From Nioella sp. MMSF_3534 (lineage in GTDB: Bacteria; Pseudomonadota; Alphaproteobacteria; Rhodobacterales; Rhodobacteraceae): DNA of 64,000 nt. The notes below the pieces were generated by a model. That model had not been told where the DNA came from, did no database searches, and was given only the letters and a program-made list of their open reading frames with translations. A program made the translations under genes and the position numbers. Shown piece by piece: positions 53,352 to 62,666 of the stretch. Each line of letters begins with the position of its first letter. Within the stretch, counting starts at the first letter, position 1. The stretch is from assembly GCF_030732985.1 (NCBI RefSeq), contig NZ_JASHJX010000012.1, forward strand, positions 1 to 64,000, written 5' to 3'.

Positions 53352-56187
53352 TCAGCCGCCCTCCCTCCGGGTCGAATGCACAGGCGGGGGTGACCTGTAC
53401 GGATCGCGTTGCCCCCAGCTGGAATGCGGTCAGCGCCTCGCCCATCCGGGAACCGCCCGCTTCCAACAGGGCCAGAGCGATCGGGCGTTTGAGCGTCGGG
53501 CTGACATAGCTGGAGGTCACGAAGCCAAGCGACCGGCGCGGGCCATCGCGGGCCACCAGATGCGCCCCCACGGGCAGCGGGTCGGGGCCGTCCGTGACCA
53601 GCCCGACCAACTGCCGCCGGTCGTGGCGGCAGGCCTCGGGCGTGAAAAGCGACCGCCGCCCGAAATACTCGTCCTTGCGTTTCTCTCGCGGCCCGCCCCA
53701 GCCCAGATCATGGGGCATGGTCAACCCATCGGTGTCCTTGCCCACAAGGATGAAGCCCTTCTCGGCGCGCAGGATCATCACCGATTCCAGCCCGATCCAG
53801 CGGCCTTTATGGGCCGCGCGCGCAGCCTCCAGCCGGGCATGCAGAGCGGTCCCATGGCGGGCGGGCACCGAGATCTCGTAGCTCAGATCGCCGGTGAAAC
53901 TGACCCGCGCCACGCGGACAGGATGGCCGTTCCAGAGCCCCTCCGCGACACCCATATGCGGCAGCGCCAGCATCTGGTCGGGCAGCCCCGCCGCATGGGC
54001 CAGATCGCCCGCGCGCGGGCCGGTGAGCGTGATCGTCACCCAATTGGCGGTGACGTCGTGGATGAAGCTGCGGCGCGGATCGAACCGGTCCTGCCGCGCT
54101 TCCTCCAGGATCATCCGCACGCTGGCCACGTGACTGGACGACGCCGAGACGATGAAACGATCCTCCGCCAGCCGGAACATCACCCCGTCATCATGTACGA
54201 TCCCGGTTTCCGACAGCATGAAGCCATAGCGCGCGCGCCCCGTTTTCAGGGTCGACATGCGGATATAGCCGCAGAAGTCGAGCAACTCCGCCGCGCCCGG
54301 CCCGATCACCTCGATCTTGCCAAGGGGAGAGGCATCGTAAAGCCCCACCGTCTCGCGCGCGGCCTTGGCCTCGGCCTGCGCCAGCGTGGATTCCTCGCCG
54401 TCCCCGTAGACCGAGGGGCGCAGCCAGCCGCCATATTCGCGGAACCTTGCGCCCTGATTGCGGTGCAAGGGCTCCAGCGCCAATCGTTTGACCGGGTTGA
54501 ACAACTCCCCACGTCTGAGCCCCGCGATGGTTTTCAGCGGCACCGGCGTGAAGGGCGGGCGATAGGTGGTCGTTCCGGTTTCGGGGATCGACAGCCCCGT
54601 GATCGCCGACATCGCCGCCAGCCCGGCGAAATTGGCGCTGCGGCCCTGATCCGTTGCCATGCCGAGCGTGGTGTAGCGCTTGAGATGCTCGACGGACCGA
54701 TAGCCCTCCTGCGCGGCGAGCTTCACGTCCTTCAGCGTCACATCGTTCTGCGGGTCGAGCCACTGGCGGCCTTTCAGCGTCGGGTCGGGGCGCATCGGGA
54801 CAAGGCCCCAATCGCCTGTGGTTGCCGCGCGCGGCGCGGGGCCAGTGCCGGTCCCGGCCCGATGGCCCTCCTCCAGCGCGCGTTGCAGCCCGAAGCCCCC
54901 GTTCGCGGCCCCCGCGACGGCCATGCCGCACGTCCCCGGGCGTGGCACCAGCGCATCTGCCCCGGCATTCCAGTCGAGCTTGCCACCCGCCTGGCACCAC
55001 AAATGGACCGAGGGCGTGTAGCCGCCCGAGACCAGCACCGTATCGGCATCCACATGGCCGCCATCGACCACCGCGCCGCCGACCTCGCGCCGCCCTTTGG
55101 CCTTTGTCAGTCGCGCGCCGCGTAGTAACTCCACCCCTTCCGGTGCGGCGGGGCCATCCGCCCGCGCATCCGCCAGCGTCACCCGCGCGCCTGCCTCGGC
55201 CAGCGCCGCCGCAACCGGGTAGCTTGCGTCATTGCCCGTCGCCAGCACGATGTTCCGCCCGGCAACGGCCCCGTAAAGGCGCAGGTAGTGCAGTGCCGCC
55301 TCTGCCGACATCACGCCGGGCAGGTCGTTATTGGCGAACCACAGGGGGCGTTCGATGGCACCTGCGGCAAGTACGACATTCGCCGCCCTGATCCGCCAAT
55401 GCCGGTCCGGCTGACCCTCCCGCCGCTGCCATGCCGCGAAAAGCCCGTGGTCGAACGCGCCCCAGAGCGTCGTGTCCGTCATCACGCGGCCTCCGGCGGC
55501 CTCGACCGCCGTCACCGTCTCGCTGGCGAACGCGCGCCAGTCGCCGCCGTCGATCTGCCCGCCGCGCCAGCGAAGGGAGCCACCGACCGCGCCCGCCTCA
55601 TCCACCAGCCAGACCGCGCGCCCCTGCCCCGCAGCGGCCCTCGCCGCCGCCAGACCGGCAGGCCCCGCACCGATCACCAGCAGGTCGCAGCGCGCGTTCA
55701 TCGGCACCGCATCCGCCGCCGGATGGTGCCCCGGATCGACCCGGCCAAGCCCGGCCATGCGGCGGATCATCGGCTCCCACCGCATCCAGCCCATGGCCAT
55801 GAAGGTCTTGTAGTAGAACCCCGCCGGAAGGAAGCGATGCGCAAGGTCCATGATCCCGAACCGGTCCCGCGCCGCATCGGGGGCCGCGTTGACCGAGGCG
55901 AGCGCCATGCCGTCCCGCAGCCGCATCTGCGTGGCGCGCACATTGGGCGTGACCCCCTCCGGCCCGGTCACATCGAGGATCGCATTGGGCTCCTCGCCGC
56001 CCATCCCCCACAGCCCGCGCGGGCGGTGATATTTGAAACTGCGCCCGAGGATGCGGGGGCCCGAGGCCAGCAGAGCAGAGGCCAGCGTGTCGCCCTCGAA
56101 CCCGCTCAGGGGCTGCCCGTCGAAGGTAAACCCGAGCGGCCTGTCGCGGTCGATCCCGCCGTCAGAGGGAAGCCGCCAGCCGCTCAT
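53344..56187 (-). CDS. soxA: Sarcosine-oxidase alpha-subunit family protein
   Basis: A 947-residue multidomain subunit. An N-terminal ferredoxin-like part (FDGQPLSGFEGDTLASALLA, RSFKYHRPRG) is followed by an FAD/NAD-binding region (DLLVIGAGPAGLAAARAA near 168) and further Rossmann segments to about 450. A C-terminal GcvT-like half (about 565-935) binds tetrahydrofolate and captures the formaldehyde-level carbon. Full length for SoxA. It overlaps soxD by 4 bases and soxG by 8. Equivalent to MgdC of N-methylglutamate dehydrogenase, so the substrate could be sarcosine, N-methylglutamate or another secondary N-methyl amine. Confidence 0.92.
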   Translation of the reverse strand: MSGWRLPSDGGIDRDRPLGFTFDGQPLSGFEGDTLASALLASGPRILGRSFKYHRPRGLWGMGGEEPNAILDVTGPEGVTPNVRATQMRLRDGMALASVNAAPDAARDRFGIMDLAHRFLPAGFYYKTFMAMGWMRWEPMIRRMAGLGRVDPGHHPAADAVPMNARCDLLVIGAGPAGLAAARAAAGQGRAVWLVDEAGAVGGSLRWRGGQIDGGDWRAFASETVTAVEAAGGRVMTDTTLWGAFDHGLFAAWQRREGQPDRHWRIRAANVVLAAGAIERPLWFANNDLPGVMSAEAALHYLRLYGAVAGRNIVLATGNDASYPVAAALAEAGARVTLADARADGPAAPEGVELLRGARLTKAKGRREVGGAVVDGGHVDADTVLVSGGYTPSVHLWCQAGGKLDWNAGADALVPRPGTCGMAVAGAANGGFGLQRALEEGHRAGTGTGPAPRAATTGDWGLVPMRPDPTLKGRQWLDPQNDVTLKDVKLAAQEGYRSVEHLKRYTTLGMATDQGRSANFAGLAAMSAITGLSIPETGTTTYRPPFTPVPLKTIAGLRRGELFNPVKRLALEPLHRNQGARFREYGGWLRPSVYGDGEESTLAQAEAKAARETVGLYDASPLGKIEVIGPGAAELLDFCGYIRMSTLKTGRARYGFMLSETGIVHDDGVMFRLAEDRFIVSASSSHVASVRMILEEARQDRFDPRRSFIHDVTANWVTITLTGPRAGDLAHAAGLPDQMLALPHMGVAEGLWNGHPVRVARVSFTGDLSYEISVPARHGTALHARLEAARAAHKGRWIGLESVMILRAEKGFILVGKDTDGLTMPHDLGWGGPREKRKDEYFGRRSLFTPEACRHDRRQLVGLVTDGPDPLPVGAHLVARDGPRRSLGFVTSSYVSPTLKRPIALALLEAGGSRMGEALTAFQLGATRSVQVTPACAFDPEGGRLNG

Positions 56188-56450
56188 CCGTCCCTCCCCG
56201 GCAGGGCCGTCACGTCGGTGATCTCTCGCGTGACCGTGTCGCGGGTCATCACGAAGAACTCGCCGCAGGTCGCGTGCACCCAGACCTCGCGCGCGGCGCC
56301 CTTGGGCGCGTCGTTCAGGTATAGGTAATCGGCCCAGTCCGCATCGCTGACCTCTTCGGCCGGTTCCGGGCGGTGCTTGCCCGCCTCGGCAGCGAAGTGG
56401 AACTCGGTTTCCTCGCGTGGCCCGCAGAAGGGGCAGGTGAATATCTGCAT
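56184..56450 (-). CDS. soxD: Sarcosine-oxidase delta-subunit family protein
   Basis: An 88-residue zinc-binding delta subunit. The metal ligands are Cys6 and Cys9 (TCPFCGPREETEF) with His59 and Cys62 (WVHATCGEFF). The DWADYLYLNDAPKG segment is diagnostic. It lies between soxB (12 bases) and soxA (4-base overlap) in the standard B-D-A-G order. Confidence 0.95.
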   Translation of the reverse strand: MQIFTCPFCGPREETEFHFAAEAGKHRPEPAEEVSDADWADYLYLNDAPKGAAREVWVHATCGEFFVMTRDTVTREITDVTALPGRDG

Positions 56451-56462
56451 CGTCTCGCCCCC

Positions 56463-57713
56463 CTAATGCGAAATCCCGGCGCCCGCCGCTTCGTCAATCA
56501 ACCGCCCGCGCGCGAAACGGTCCAGATCGAAAGGGCGGCTGATCTCGTGATGCTGGCCCGTCGCCATCAGATGCGCCAGCAGCCAGCCCCCCGCCGGGAT
56601 CGCCTTGAACCCGCCGGTGCCCCAACCGCAGTTGATGAAAAGCCCCTCCGGCCCCACCGGGCCGATGACGGGCGAGCTGTCGGGGACCACGTCCACCACG
56701 CCCGCCCACTGGCGCAGCAGTTTCAGCTGCCCGAAGGCCGGAAACATCTCCAGCAGGCCGGATATCACCGTCTCCTGCGCGGGCAGGTTGCCCTTCTGCC
56801 CATGGGTCGGCACCCGGTCGAGCCCGCCGCCGAAGACCATTTCGCCCTTGTCGGACTGGCTGACATAGGTGCCGGTGCCAAGGTAAAGCAGCACGGTGTC
56901 GAGACAGGGTTTCACGGGTTCAGACACGAAGGCCTGCAGCGCGTAGGTGTGGATGGGCAGGCGCACGCCCGCCTCGGCCACGATGCCGGGGGTCGCGCCA
57001 GCGGCGGCCACGCCCACCCTGTCCGCGCGGATCGTGCCAAGACTGGTGTCCACGCCGGTGATCCGCCCGCCCTCGATCAGCAGGCTCTCCACAGTGCAAT
57101 TCTCGATAATGTCGACGCCCCGATCCGACGCGCCGCGCGCATAGCCCCAGGCCACCGCATCATGGCGCGCGATCCCGGCGCGGCCCTGCCAGATGCCGCC
57201 CATGCATTTATAGCGCGCGTCCGTGGTCTGGTTCAGGAGAGGAATGCGCTGCAAAGCCTCGTCCGCGCCCATCAGTTCCCCATCCACGCCGTTCAGCTTC
57301 ATCGCATTGGCGATGCGCGCGCAGATCTCCATCTGGGCAGGCGTGTGGGCCGCGATCAGCATGCCGCGCTGCGAGAGCATGACGTTGTAATTCAGCTCCT
57401 GCGAGAGGCCTTCGTAAAGCCTCAGCGCCAGATCGTAGAGCGCCACGCTTTCCGGGTAGAAGTAATTCGAGCGAACGGCCGTTGTGTTGCGCCCGGTATT
57501 GCCGCCCCCGATCCAGCCCCGTTCCAGCACCGCCACGCGCGTCATCCCGTGGTTCCGGGCCAGGTAATAGGCCGTGGCCAGCCCGTGCCCGCCACCGCCG
57601 ATGATGATCGCGTCATAGGCCGGTTTGGGCCGCGCCTTGCGCCAGGCGGGTTGCCAGCCTCTGTGCCCGCGCAGCCCTTCGCGCAGCAGGGAAAAGGCGG
57701 AATAGCGGGTCAT
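56463..57713 (-). CDS. soxB: Sarcosine-oxidase beta-subunit family protein
   Basis: A 416-residue flavoprotein subunit, the amine-oxidising part of the tetramer. The FAD loop is AIIIGGGGHGLATAYYLA near residue 35. The residue equivalent to the covalent FMN ligand is His184 in GIARHDAVAW. NTTAVRSNYFYPES and INCGWGTGGFKAIPAGG are family marks. The ATG at 57713 overlaps the TetR stop by 4 bases; an open upstream extension lies inside TetR. By sequence it is equally compatible with the MgdA subunit of N-methylglutamate dehydrogenase. Confidence 0.93.
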   Translation of the reverse strand: MTRYSAFSLLREGLRGHRGWQPAWRKARPKPAYDAIIIGGGGHGLATAYYLARNHGMTRVAVLERGWIGGGNTGRNTTAVRSNYFYPESVALYDLALRLYEGLSQELNYNVMLSQRGMLIAAHTPAQMEICARIANAMKLNGVDGELMGADEALQRIPLLNQTTDARYKCMGGIWQGRAGIARHDAVAWGYARGASDRGVDIIENCTVESLLIEGGRITGVDTSLGTIRADRVGVAAAGATPGIVAEAGVRLPIHTYALQAFVSEPVKPCLDTVLLYLGTGTYVSQSDKGEMVFGGGLDRVPTHGQKGNLPAQETVISGLLEMFPAFGQLKLLRQWAGVVDVVPDSSPVIGPVGPEGLFINCGWGTGGFKAIPAGGWLLAHLMATGQHHEISRPFDLDRFARGRLIDEAAGAGISH

Positions 57714-58432
57714 GACAGGGGGCGCTCCGGCGTCGGATCGGCGAAGGACAGGGCGAAGCGGGTGAAGTCCTCGACCTCCTCCGCGCTCGGATGCACGCCG
57801 GTGAAGCAATAGAGATAGCCCGCGACGCGGGTCAGCCGTTCTTCCAGCGTCTCGGCCAGTTCAAGCGCGTAATAGCCAAGCTGCTGGTAATAGAGCACGC
57901 GGGCGCGGATATCGGCCTCGGCGGGGTCGTAGCCGTGGCGGATGAACATCTCGGCGATCGCGGCATGGCGCGCGGTGTCGGAGCGGTCGATCACCCGGCG
58001 CACCTTGCCATCGCGGCGCGCCCATTCGCGCACCGCGAAATCGAGCTGGTGATTGAACCCGTCGGGATCGACGATGCAGCGGAAGAAGTTGTTGCAGGCG
58101 GCGGTGATGGTCTTCGCCGGTATCCGGCAATGGGCCACCATGATGCCGGTATTGGTGCGCTCCCATTCCGCAAGCAGCTGGCTCAGCAGGTCCTGACGGC
58201 TTTTGAAATACCAGTAGAAAGAGGATCGAGAGACCTCCAGCCGATTGCCGATGGTCAGAACCTTCACGCTGTCCACCCCGTCGCTGATCAGGATGTCGCG
58301 GGCGACGTTCAGCCAATCCTCGCGTGTCACCTTGGTATGGGCGACGGGACGGGGTTCATGGGGTGCGGTCCGTGGTTTCTCGGTCAATGGTCTGGTCCGT
58401 CTGTGCGTTTGCCTGAGGCTATCGCGCGGCAT
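57710..58432 (-). CDS. TetR/AcrR family regulator within the demethylation operon
   Basis: A 240-residue TetR-type regulator. The first 30 residues are basic and disordered-looking; the helix-turn-helix follows at about 38-85 (ILISDGVDSVKVLTIGNRLEVSRSSFYWYFKSRQDLL). The ligand domain is rich in aromatic residues (VLYYQQLGYYALELAE). It is unusual in lying in the middle of the operon, 17 bases after the MttB-family gene and overlapping soxB, in the same direction. It is therefore autoregulated if it controls the operon promoter near 62440, where a dyad is found. Confidence 0.88.
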   Translation of the reverse strand: MPRDSLRQTHRRTRPLTEKPRTAPHEPRPVAHTKVTREDWLNVARDILISDGVDSVKVLTIGNRLEVSRSSFYWYFKSRQDLLSQLLAEWERTNTGIMVAHCRIPAKTITAACNNFFRCIVDPDGFNHQLDFAVREWARRDGKVRRVIDRSDTARHAAIAEMFIRHGYDPAEADIRARVLYYQQLGYYALELAETLEERLTRVAGYLYCFTGVHPSAEEVEDFTRFALSFADPTPERPLS

Positions 58433-58449
58433 GGGGAATTGCGAGGGGG

Positions 58450-60003
58450 CTAGCTGACCGGTGGTGCGCCACCTTCGGCGGTGCGGCGGGCAATGAAGGC
58501 ATCCAACGCGGCAACACGGTCCGGGGTTGCGCAGGCCGGGGGCTGGTGATCTTCGACGATCTTCTGCCAGACATCCGTGGCCCGCGTGTTCGCGTCCCGC
58601 GATCCGCGTTCAGTGAAGGTGCCGAAATTCGACCAGTCGGCAACGAGCGGCTCGTAGAAGGCCGTGGCGTACCGTTCCATAGTATGGGCGCAGCCGAAGA
58701 AATGGCCGCCCGGCTGCACCTCGGCCAGCGCGTCCCAGGCGATGTCTGCGTCGTCAGCGGGCGTGCCGCTACAGAGTTCCGCAATGACCTGCACGGCCTC
58801 CATGTCGGTGATGAGCTTTTCCATCGAGACGGACAGCCCCCCCTCGATCCAGCCCGCCGCGTGGATCACGACCGTGGCACCCGCCAGCACCGCGCCCCAG
58901 AGGCTCATCTGCGTTTCATGGGCGGCCTGCGCGTCGTTCACGTTGGCCGCGCAGCCCGCCGCGTTGCGCCAGGGCAGACCGAGGTGGCGCGCCATCTGGC
59001 CTGACAGAAGGCTTGCCTTGACCTGTTCGGGCGTTCCAAAGGCGGGCGCGCCGGATTTCATGTCGACGTTGGACGCAAAGGCCCCGTACATCACCGGCGC
59101 GCCGGGACGGGCCAGTTGCGTCAGGGTGATCGCGGCCATCGCCTCGGCATGGGACAGCGTCACCGCGCCCGCCACCGTCACCGGGGCCATGGCCCCCATC
59201 AGGCAGAAAGGCGTGACAATGGCAGGCTGACCGTGGCGGGCAAAATCAATCAGCCCCTGCGCCATGGGAATGTCGATCTGGCGCGGGGAATTGGTGTTGA
59301 TGATGGTGTAGCAATGGGGTTGGGTCAGGAAGTCCTCATCCGACAGGCCCCGGAAATCGCGCAGCATCTCAAAACAATCCAGCGCCTGCGGCGTGCCGCG
59401 CGAAAAGACAAAGGGGATCTTGTCCGACAGAGTCAGTTGCGTGTGCGTGAACGCGTAGTGGCGCAGCGAAACGTCCACGTCCTGCGGCTCCACCCCCGGC
59501 GAGAGCATCTGGATCGCGTCGAAATGCTGGACGATCTTGGTCAGTTCGATCACATCCGACAGCGCCCCGGGCCTGCGGCCGCGCAGCCGGTCGGTCACGT
59601 TGGGGGCACCGGCACCAGACTGGAAGCTGAGCGTGCCAAGCTCCATCTGAAGATCACGCTCGCGCGTTGCGCCATGCAGGCGGAAGCTGCGCGGGGCCGA
59701 GGCCAGCGCCGCCTCGACCATGTCGCGACCCAGAAAGACCATCTCGCTGGCCTCATCCACCCGCGCACCCGCCGATTTGAACAGCGCCCGCGCCTCGGGC
59801 AGCAGGACCTTGACGCCAAGCTCCTCCAGCACGCGCAGGGCGGTCTGATGGATGGCCTCGACCCGGTCTTCGCTGACGGCGGGGACCGCCGGGAAGGGGT
59901 TCTTCAGCTGGCGATAGTTGGTGACACGGGCGGGCGCGGACGCCCCGCCCCCCTCGCGCCGTCGTCTGCGGCGGCTGGTGGTTTCTGCCTGGTCGCTCAT
60001 CAT
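58450..60003 (-). CDS. MttB superfamily methyltransferase, non-pyrrolysine type
   Basis: A 517-residue member of COG5598 (trimethylamine methyltransferase family). A basic, Gly-rich N-terminus (SRRRRRREGGG) precedes the TIM barrel; recognisable blocks are LGTLSFQSGAGAPNVTD, LRHYAFTHTQLTLSDKIPF and YGAFASNVDMKSGAPAFGTPE. The frame contains no internal TAG, so it lacks the pyrrolysine of true MttB, like the glycine betaine methyltransferases MtgB. Such proteins demethylate quaternary amines onto a corrinoid protein; no corrinoid protein gene is visible here. The start may be 60003 or 60000. It lies six bases after a folate-type demethylase gene, implying linked demethylation steps. Confidence 0.88.
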   Translation of the reverse strand: MMSDQAETTSRRRRRREGGGASAPARVTNYRQLKNPFPAVPAVSEDRVEAIHQTALRVLEELGVKVLLPEARALFKSAGARVDEASEMVFLGRDMVEAALASAPRSFRLHGATRERDLQMELGTLSFQSGAGAPNVTDRLRGRRPGALSDVIELTKIVQHFDAIQMLSPGVEPQDVDVSLRHYAFTHTQLTLSDKIPFVFSRGTPQALDCFEMLRDFRGLSDEDFLTQPHCYTIINTNSPRQIDIPMAQGLIDFARHGQPAIVTPFCLMGAMAPVTVAGAVTLSHAEAMAAITLTQLARPGAPVMYGAFASNVDMKSGAPAFGTPEQVKASLLSGQMARHLGLPWRNAAGCAANVNDAQAAHETQMSLWGAVLAGATVVIHAAGWIEGGLSVSMEKLITDMEAVQVIAELCSGTPADDADIAWDALAEVQPGGHFFGCAHTMERYATAFYEPLVADWSNFGTFTERGSRDANTRATDVWQKIVEDHQPPACATPDRVAALDAFIARRTAEGGAPPVS

Positions 60004-60009
60004 GGCCCC

Positions 60010-62415
60010 CTATCCGCGCATCGCCCGGCCTGCCGGATCGTAGGGCGAGGCCGCGATCACCCGCGCCGCCCGTTCCTGTCCGACGATGTGAACGGACAGC
60101 GCCGTGCCCTCGGCAGCCGCATCCCGGTCCACCAGAGCCATGGCCAGCGATTTTCCAACCGTGTGCCCGTAGCCGCCAGAGGTGACGAAGCCCACGCGCT
60201 TGCCGTCCTGCCAGACCGGTTCATAGCCGCTGGCATCGGCATCCTCCGCCGCGACCTCCAGCGTCACCAGAACCTGCGCGGGGCCATCCCCGTCGCGTTC
60301 CGCAAGCGCTGCGTCACGGCCCACGAAATCCCCCTTGTCCCAGGCGATCCAGCGGTCCATGCCGGTCATGCCCGGCGTGTACCCTTGGGTGAACTCCGCC
60401 GACCAGATGCCGAAGCTCTTCTCCAGCCGCAGGCTCAGCAGCGCATTGAACCCGACCTCGCGCAACCCGAGCCCCTCGCCGGCCTCCAGAAGCGCCCAGC
60501 GCAGCGCGATATGATCGGCGGCGGAGCAGTGGATCTCGTACCCAAGTTCCCCCGCGACCGAGAGCCGCCCGATCTTCGCCCGCACCAGCCCGATGTCAAA
60601 GCGCCCGCAGCCCATGAAGGGCAGCTCGGCAATCGGCCCGTCGGTCAGCCGTTCCAGAACCTTCAGGCTGTTGGGACCGGAGAGCGAGAAGCCAACAGTG
60701 GCGTCGGAAATATCGGCCACGCTCACATCCGCGCCCATGTGATCGGCGAACCAGCGCATGTGCCATTCGCGCAGGTAGTAGCTGCCCATGATCCACCAGG
60801 TGCCGTCGCCCCAGTTGAACACGGTGAGGTCACCCTTGAGCTTGCCCGTTTCACTCAGCATCGGGGCCAGTCGCGCGCGGCCCGGGGCGGGCAGCTTCGA
60901 CGCCATGATGTGATCGAGCCAGGCCTCGGCCCCTGCCCCCGTCACCTCGAACCGGGAAAAGCCCGAGATATCCAGCAGCCCCACGGCTTCACGCACTGCG
61001 CGGCATTCCTCGGCCACGATGGGGAAAGCGTTGGAGCGTTTCAGGGTCGGCGTTTCCTCGAACCCTTCGGGCGCAAAGTAGAGCGGCAGTTCCAGCCCGT
61101 AGCTTGCCCCCCATCGTGCCCCCGCTGCCGTCATCGCATCATGGGCCGGCGCCATTTTCAACGGACGGCCCGCAGGCAGTTGCTCGTTAGGGTAGGTCAT
61201 CACGAAGCGGCGGGTGTAGAACTGGCCGGTGGTTTCCTTGATGAACCGCTTGTTCTGCGCGTAGTCGCCATAGCGGGCCACGTCCATGCCAAAGACATCG
61301 GCCTCCGGCTCGCCATGGATCATCCATTCCGCCAGCGACTTGCCGACGCCGCCGCCTTGCAGGAAGCCCGCCATCACCGCGCAGGCGCACCAGTAATTGC
61401 GCTTGCCGCGCACCGGACCGACCAACGGGTTGCCATCGGGGCTGAAGGTAAACGCCCCGTTCACCCAGGTCTTGACGCCCACATGTTGCAGCGCGGGGTA
61501 ACGTTCAAAGCCGAGCGTCAGTTCATGCTCGATCCGGTCCGGGTCTTCCTGCTGCAGTTCGAATCCATATTCCCAGGGCGCGCCGTCCATCATCCAGTGA
61601 TCGTGGTTGATCTCGTAAATCCCCAGAAGAATGCCCTTCTGGTCCTGCCGCATATAGGTGAAGCCCTCGAGGTCCACCGTCATCGGCACTTCGAAATCGA
61701 GCGCCTCAAGCTCCGGGATCGTGTCGGAAATCAGGTAGTGGTGGTTGAGCGGGCTGACCGGCAGTTCGATCCCCGCCATGCGGCCCACCTGCTTGGCCCA
61801 GAGTCCCGCCGCGTTGACCACATGTTCGCAGGTGATCGTGCCCTTCTCGGTCACCACCCGCCAGCCGTCTGCGGTCTCCTGCAGCTCCAGCACCCGGTTG
61901 TTTTCAATGACCTCGGCCCCGCGTTTGCGCGCCGCACCTGCGTAGGCATGAACAGTGCCCGTGGTGTCGACATAGCCTTCGCGGTCGGCCCACATGCCGC
62001 CAAGGATGCCATCCGTGGACATGATCGGGCACAACTCGCCTGCCTCTTCGGGGGTGATCAGGCGGCAATCCTCGATCCCGATGGACTGGAAGGTACGATA
62101 GGCCGATTGCAGCCATTCCCACCGGTCGGGCGTCCCCGCCAGCGTCATGCCGCCGGTCATATGCATGCCGACGGACTGGCCTGATTCCTTCTCGATTTCG
62201 GAAAGCAGGTCGATCGTGTAGGCCTGAAGCTGCGCGATGTTGGGATCGGCATTCAGCGCATGAAAGCCCCCCGCCGCGTGCCAGCTGGACCCCGCCGTCA
62301 GCACTTTGCGTTCGATCAGGCAGACATCTTTCCAGCCGAATTTCGCGAGGTGGTAAAGCACCGAAGCCCCGACGACGCCACCGCCGATGATTACGACCCT
62401 GTAGTGAGATTTCAT
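60010..62415 (-). CDS. Dimethylglycine/sarcosine dehydrogenase-like FAD-GcvT protein
   Basis: An 801-residue protein with an N-terminal DAO-type FAD domain (VIIGGGVVGASVLYHLA) and a C-terminal GcvT-like tetrahydrofolate domain (about 420-800). His46 in SSWHAAGGF matches the histidine that carries covalent FAD in dimethylglycine dehydrogenase. The GcvT half shows FPIVAEECRAVREAVGLLDISGF, then GELGYEIH. It should oxidise an N-methyl group and hand the carbon to tetrahydrofolate. It is the first gene of the seven-gene operon; GGGAGAAG precedes its start. Its substrate may be the dimethyl product released by the MttB-family enzyme. Confidence 0.9.
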   Translation of the reverse strand: MKSHYRVVIIGGGVVGASVLYHLAKFGWKDVCLIERKVLTAGSSWHAAGGFHALNADPNIAQLQAYTIDLLSEIEKESGQSVGMHMTGGMTLAGTPDRWEWLQSAYRTFQSIGIEDCRLITPEEAGELCPIMSTDGILGGMWADREGYVDTTGTVHAYAGAARKRGAEVIENNRVLELQETADGWRVVTEKGTITCEHVVNAAGLWAKQVGRMAGIELPVSPLNHHYLISDTIPELEALDFEVPMTVDLEGFTYMRQDQKGILLGIYEINHDHWMMDGAPWEYGFELQQEDPDRIEHELTLGFERYPALQHVGVKTWVNGAFTFSPDGNPLVGPVRGKRNYWCACAVMAGFLQGGGVGKSLAEWMIHGEPEADVFGMDVARYGDYAQNKRFIKETTGQFYTRRFVMTYPNEQLPAGRPLKMAPAHDAMTAAGARWGASYGLELPLYFAPEGFEETPTLKRSNAFPIVAEECRAVREAVGLLDISGFSRFEVTGAGAEAWLDHIMASKLPAPGRARLAPMLSETGKLKGDLTVFNWGDGTWWIMGSYYLREWHMRWFADHMGADVSVADISDATVGFSLSGPNSLKVLERLTDGPIAELPFMGCGRFDIGLVRAKIGRLSVAGELGYEIHCSAADHIALRWALLEAGEGLGLREVGFNALLSLRLEKSFGIWSAEFTQGYTPGMTGMDRWIAWDKGDFVGRDAALAERDGDGPAQVLVTLEVAAEDADASGYEPVWQDGKRVGFVTSGGYGHTVGKSLAMALVDRDAAAEGTALSVHIVGQERAARVIAASPYDPAGRAMRG

Positions 62416-62462
62416 CTTCTTCTCCCTTGCAGATATCGGCCGCCTAAACCGGTGCCTGTTTC

Positions 62463-62482
62463 TCTAGACAACACTGTCTAGA
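62463..62482. promoter_or_regulatory. Candidate TetR operator, operon side
   Basis: TCTAGACA-ACAC-TGTCTAGA is a perfect 8-bp dyad with a four-base centre, 48 bases upstream of the first gene of the demethylation operon. Length and symmetry fit a TetR-type operator. A related dyad lies in front of the divergent binding-protein gene. Confidence 0.7.
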
Positions 62483-62609
62483 TTCTTTCGTCAAGAGGCT
62501 TGCTCTTGCCGGAAAGCCAAGTTGAATCAGAAATAGTATCCTGATTTGTAACGGTTTTCTAAAGCGCCTCTGAAAGAGATTGACGGAATCGCAGGGATGG
62601 AAAATCCTA

Positions 62610-62625
62610 TGGACAGTTGTGTCCA
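62610..62625. promoter_or_regulatory. Candidate TetR operator, transporter side
   Basis: TGGACA-GTTG-TGTCCA is a 6-bp dyad with a four-base centre, ending 41 bases before the binding-protein ATG. It shares the core T-R-GACA-N4-TGTC-Y-A with the dyad at 62463-62482, plus matching outer T and A positions, so both probably bind the same protein. Confidence 0.65.
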
Positions 62626-62666
62626 CAGAATCACGACACCCCGTTCAACAAGGGAGATCCCAGTCA

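Noticed and set aside
59116-62184. 1022-codon open frame on the plus strand across the demethylase genes
   Set aside because: It is antisense to two clear enzyme genes, has no family motifs or ribosome site, and reflects high GC third-position bias.
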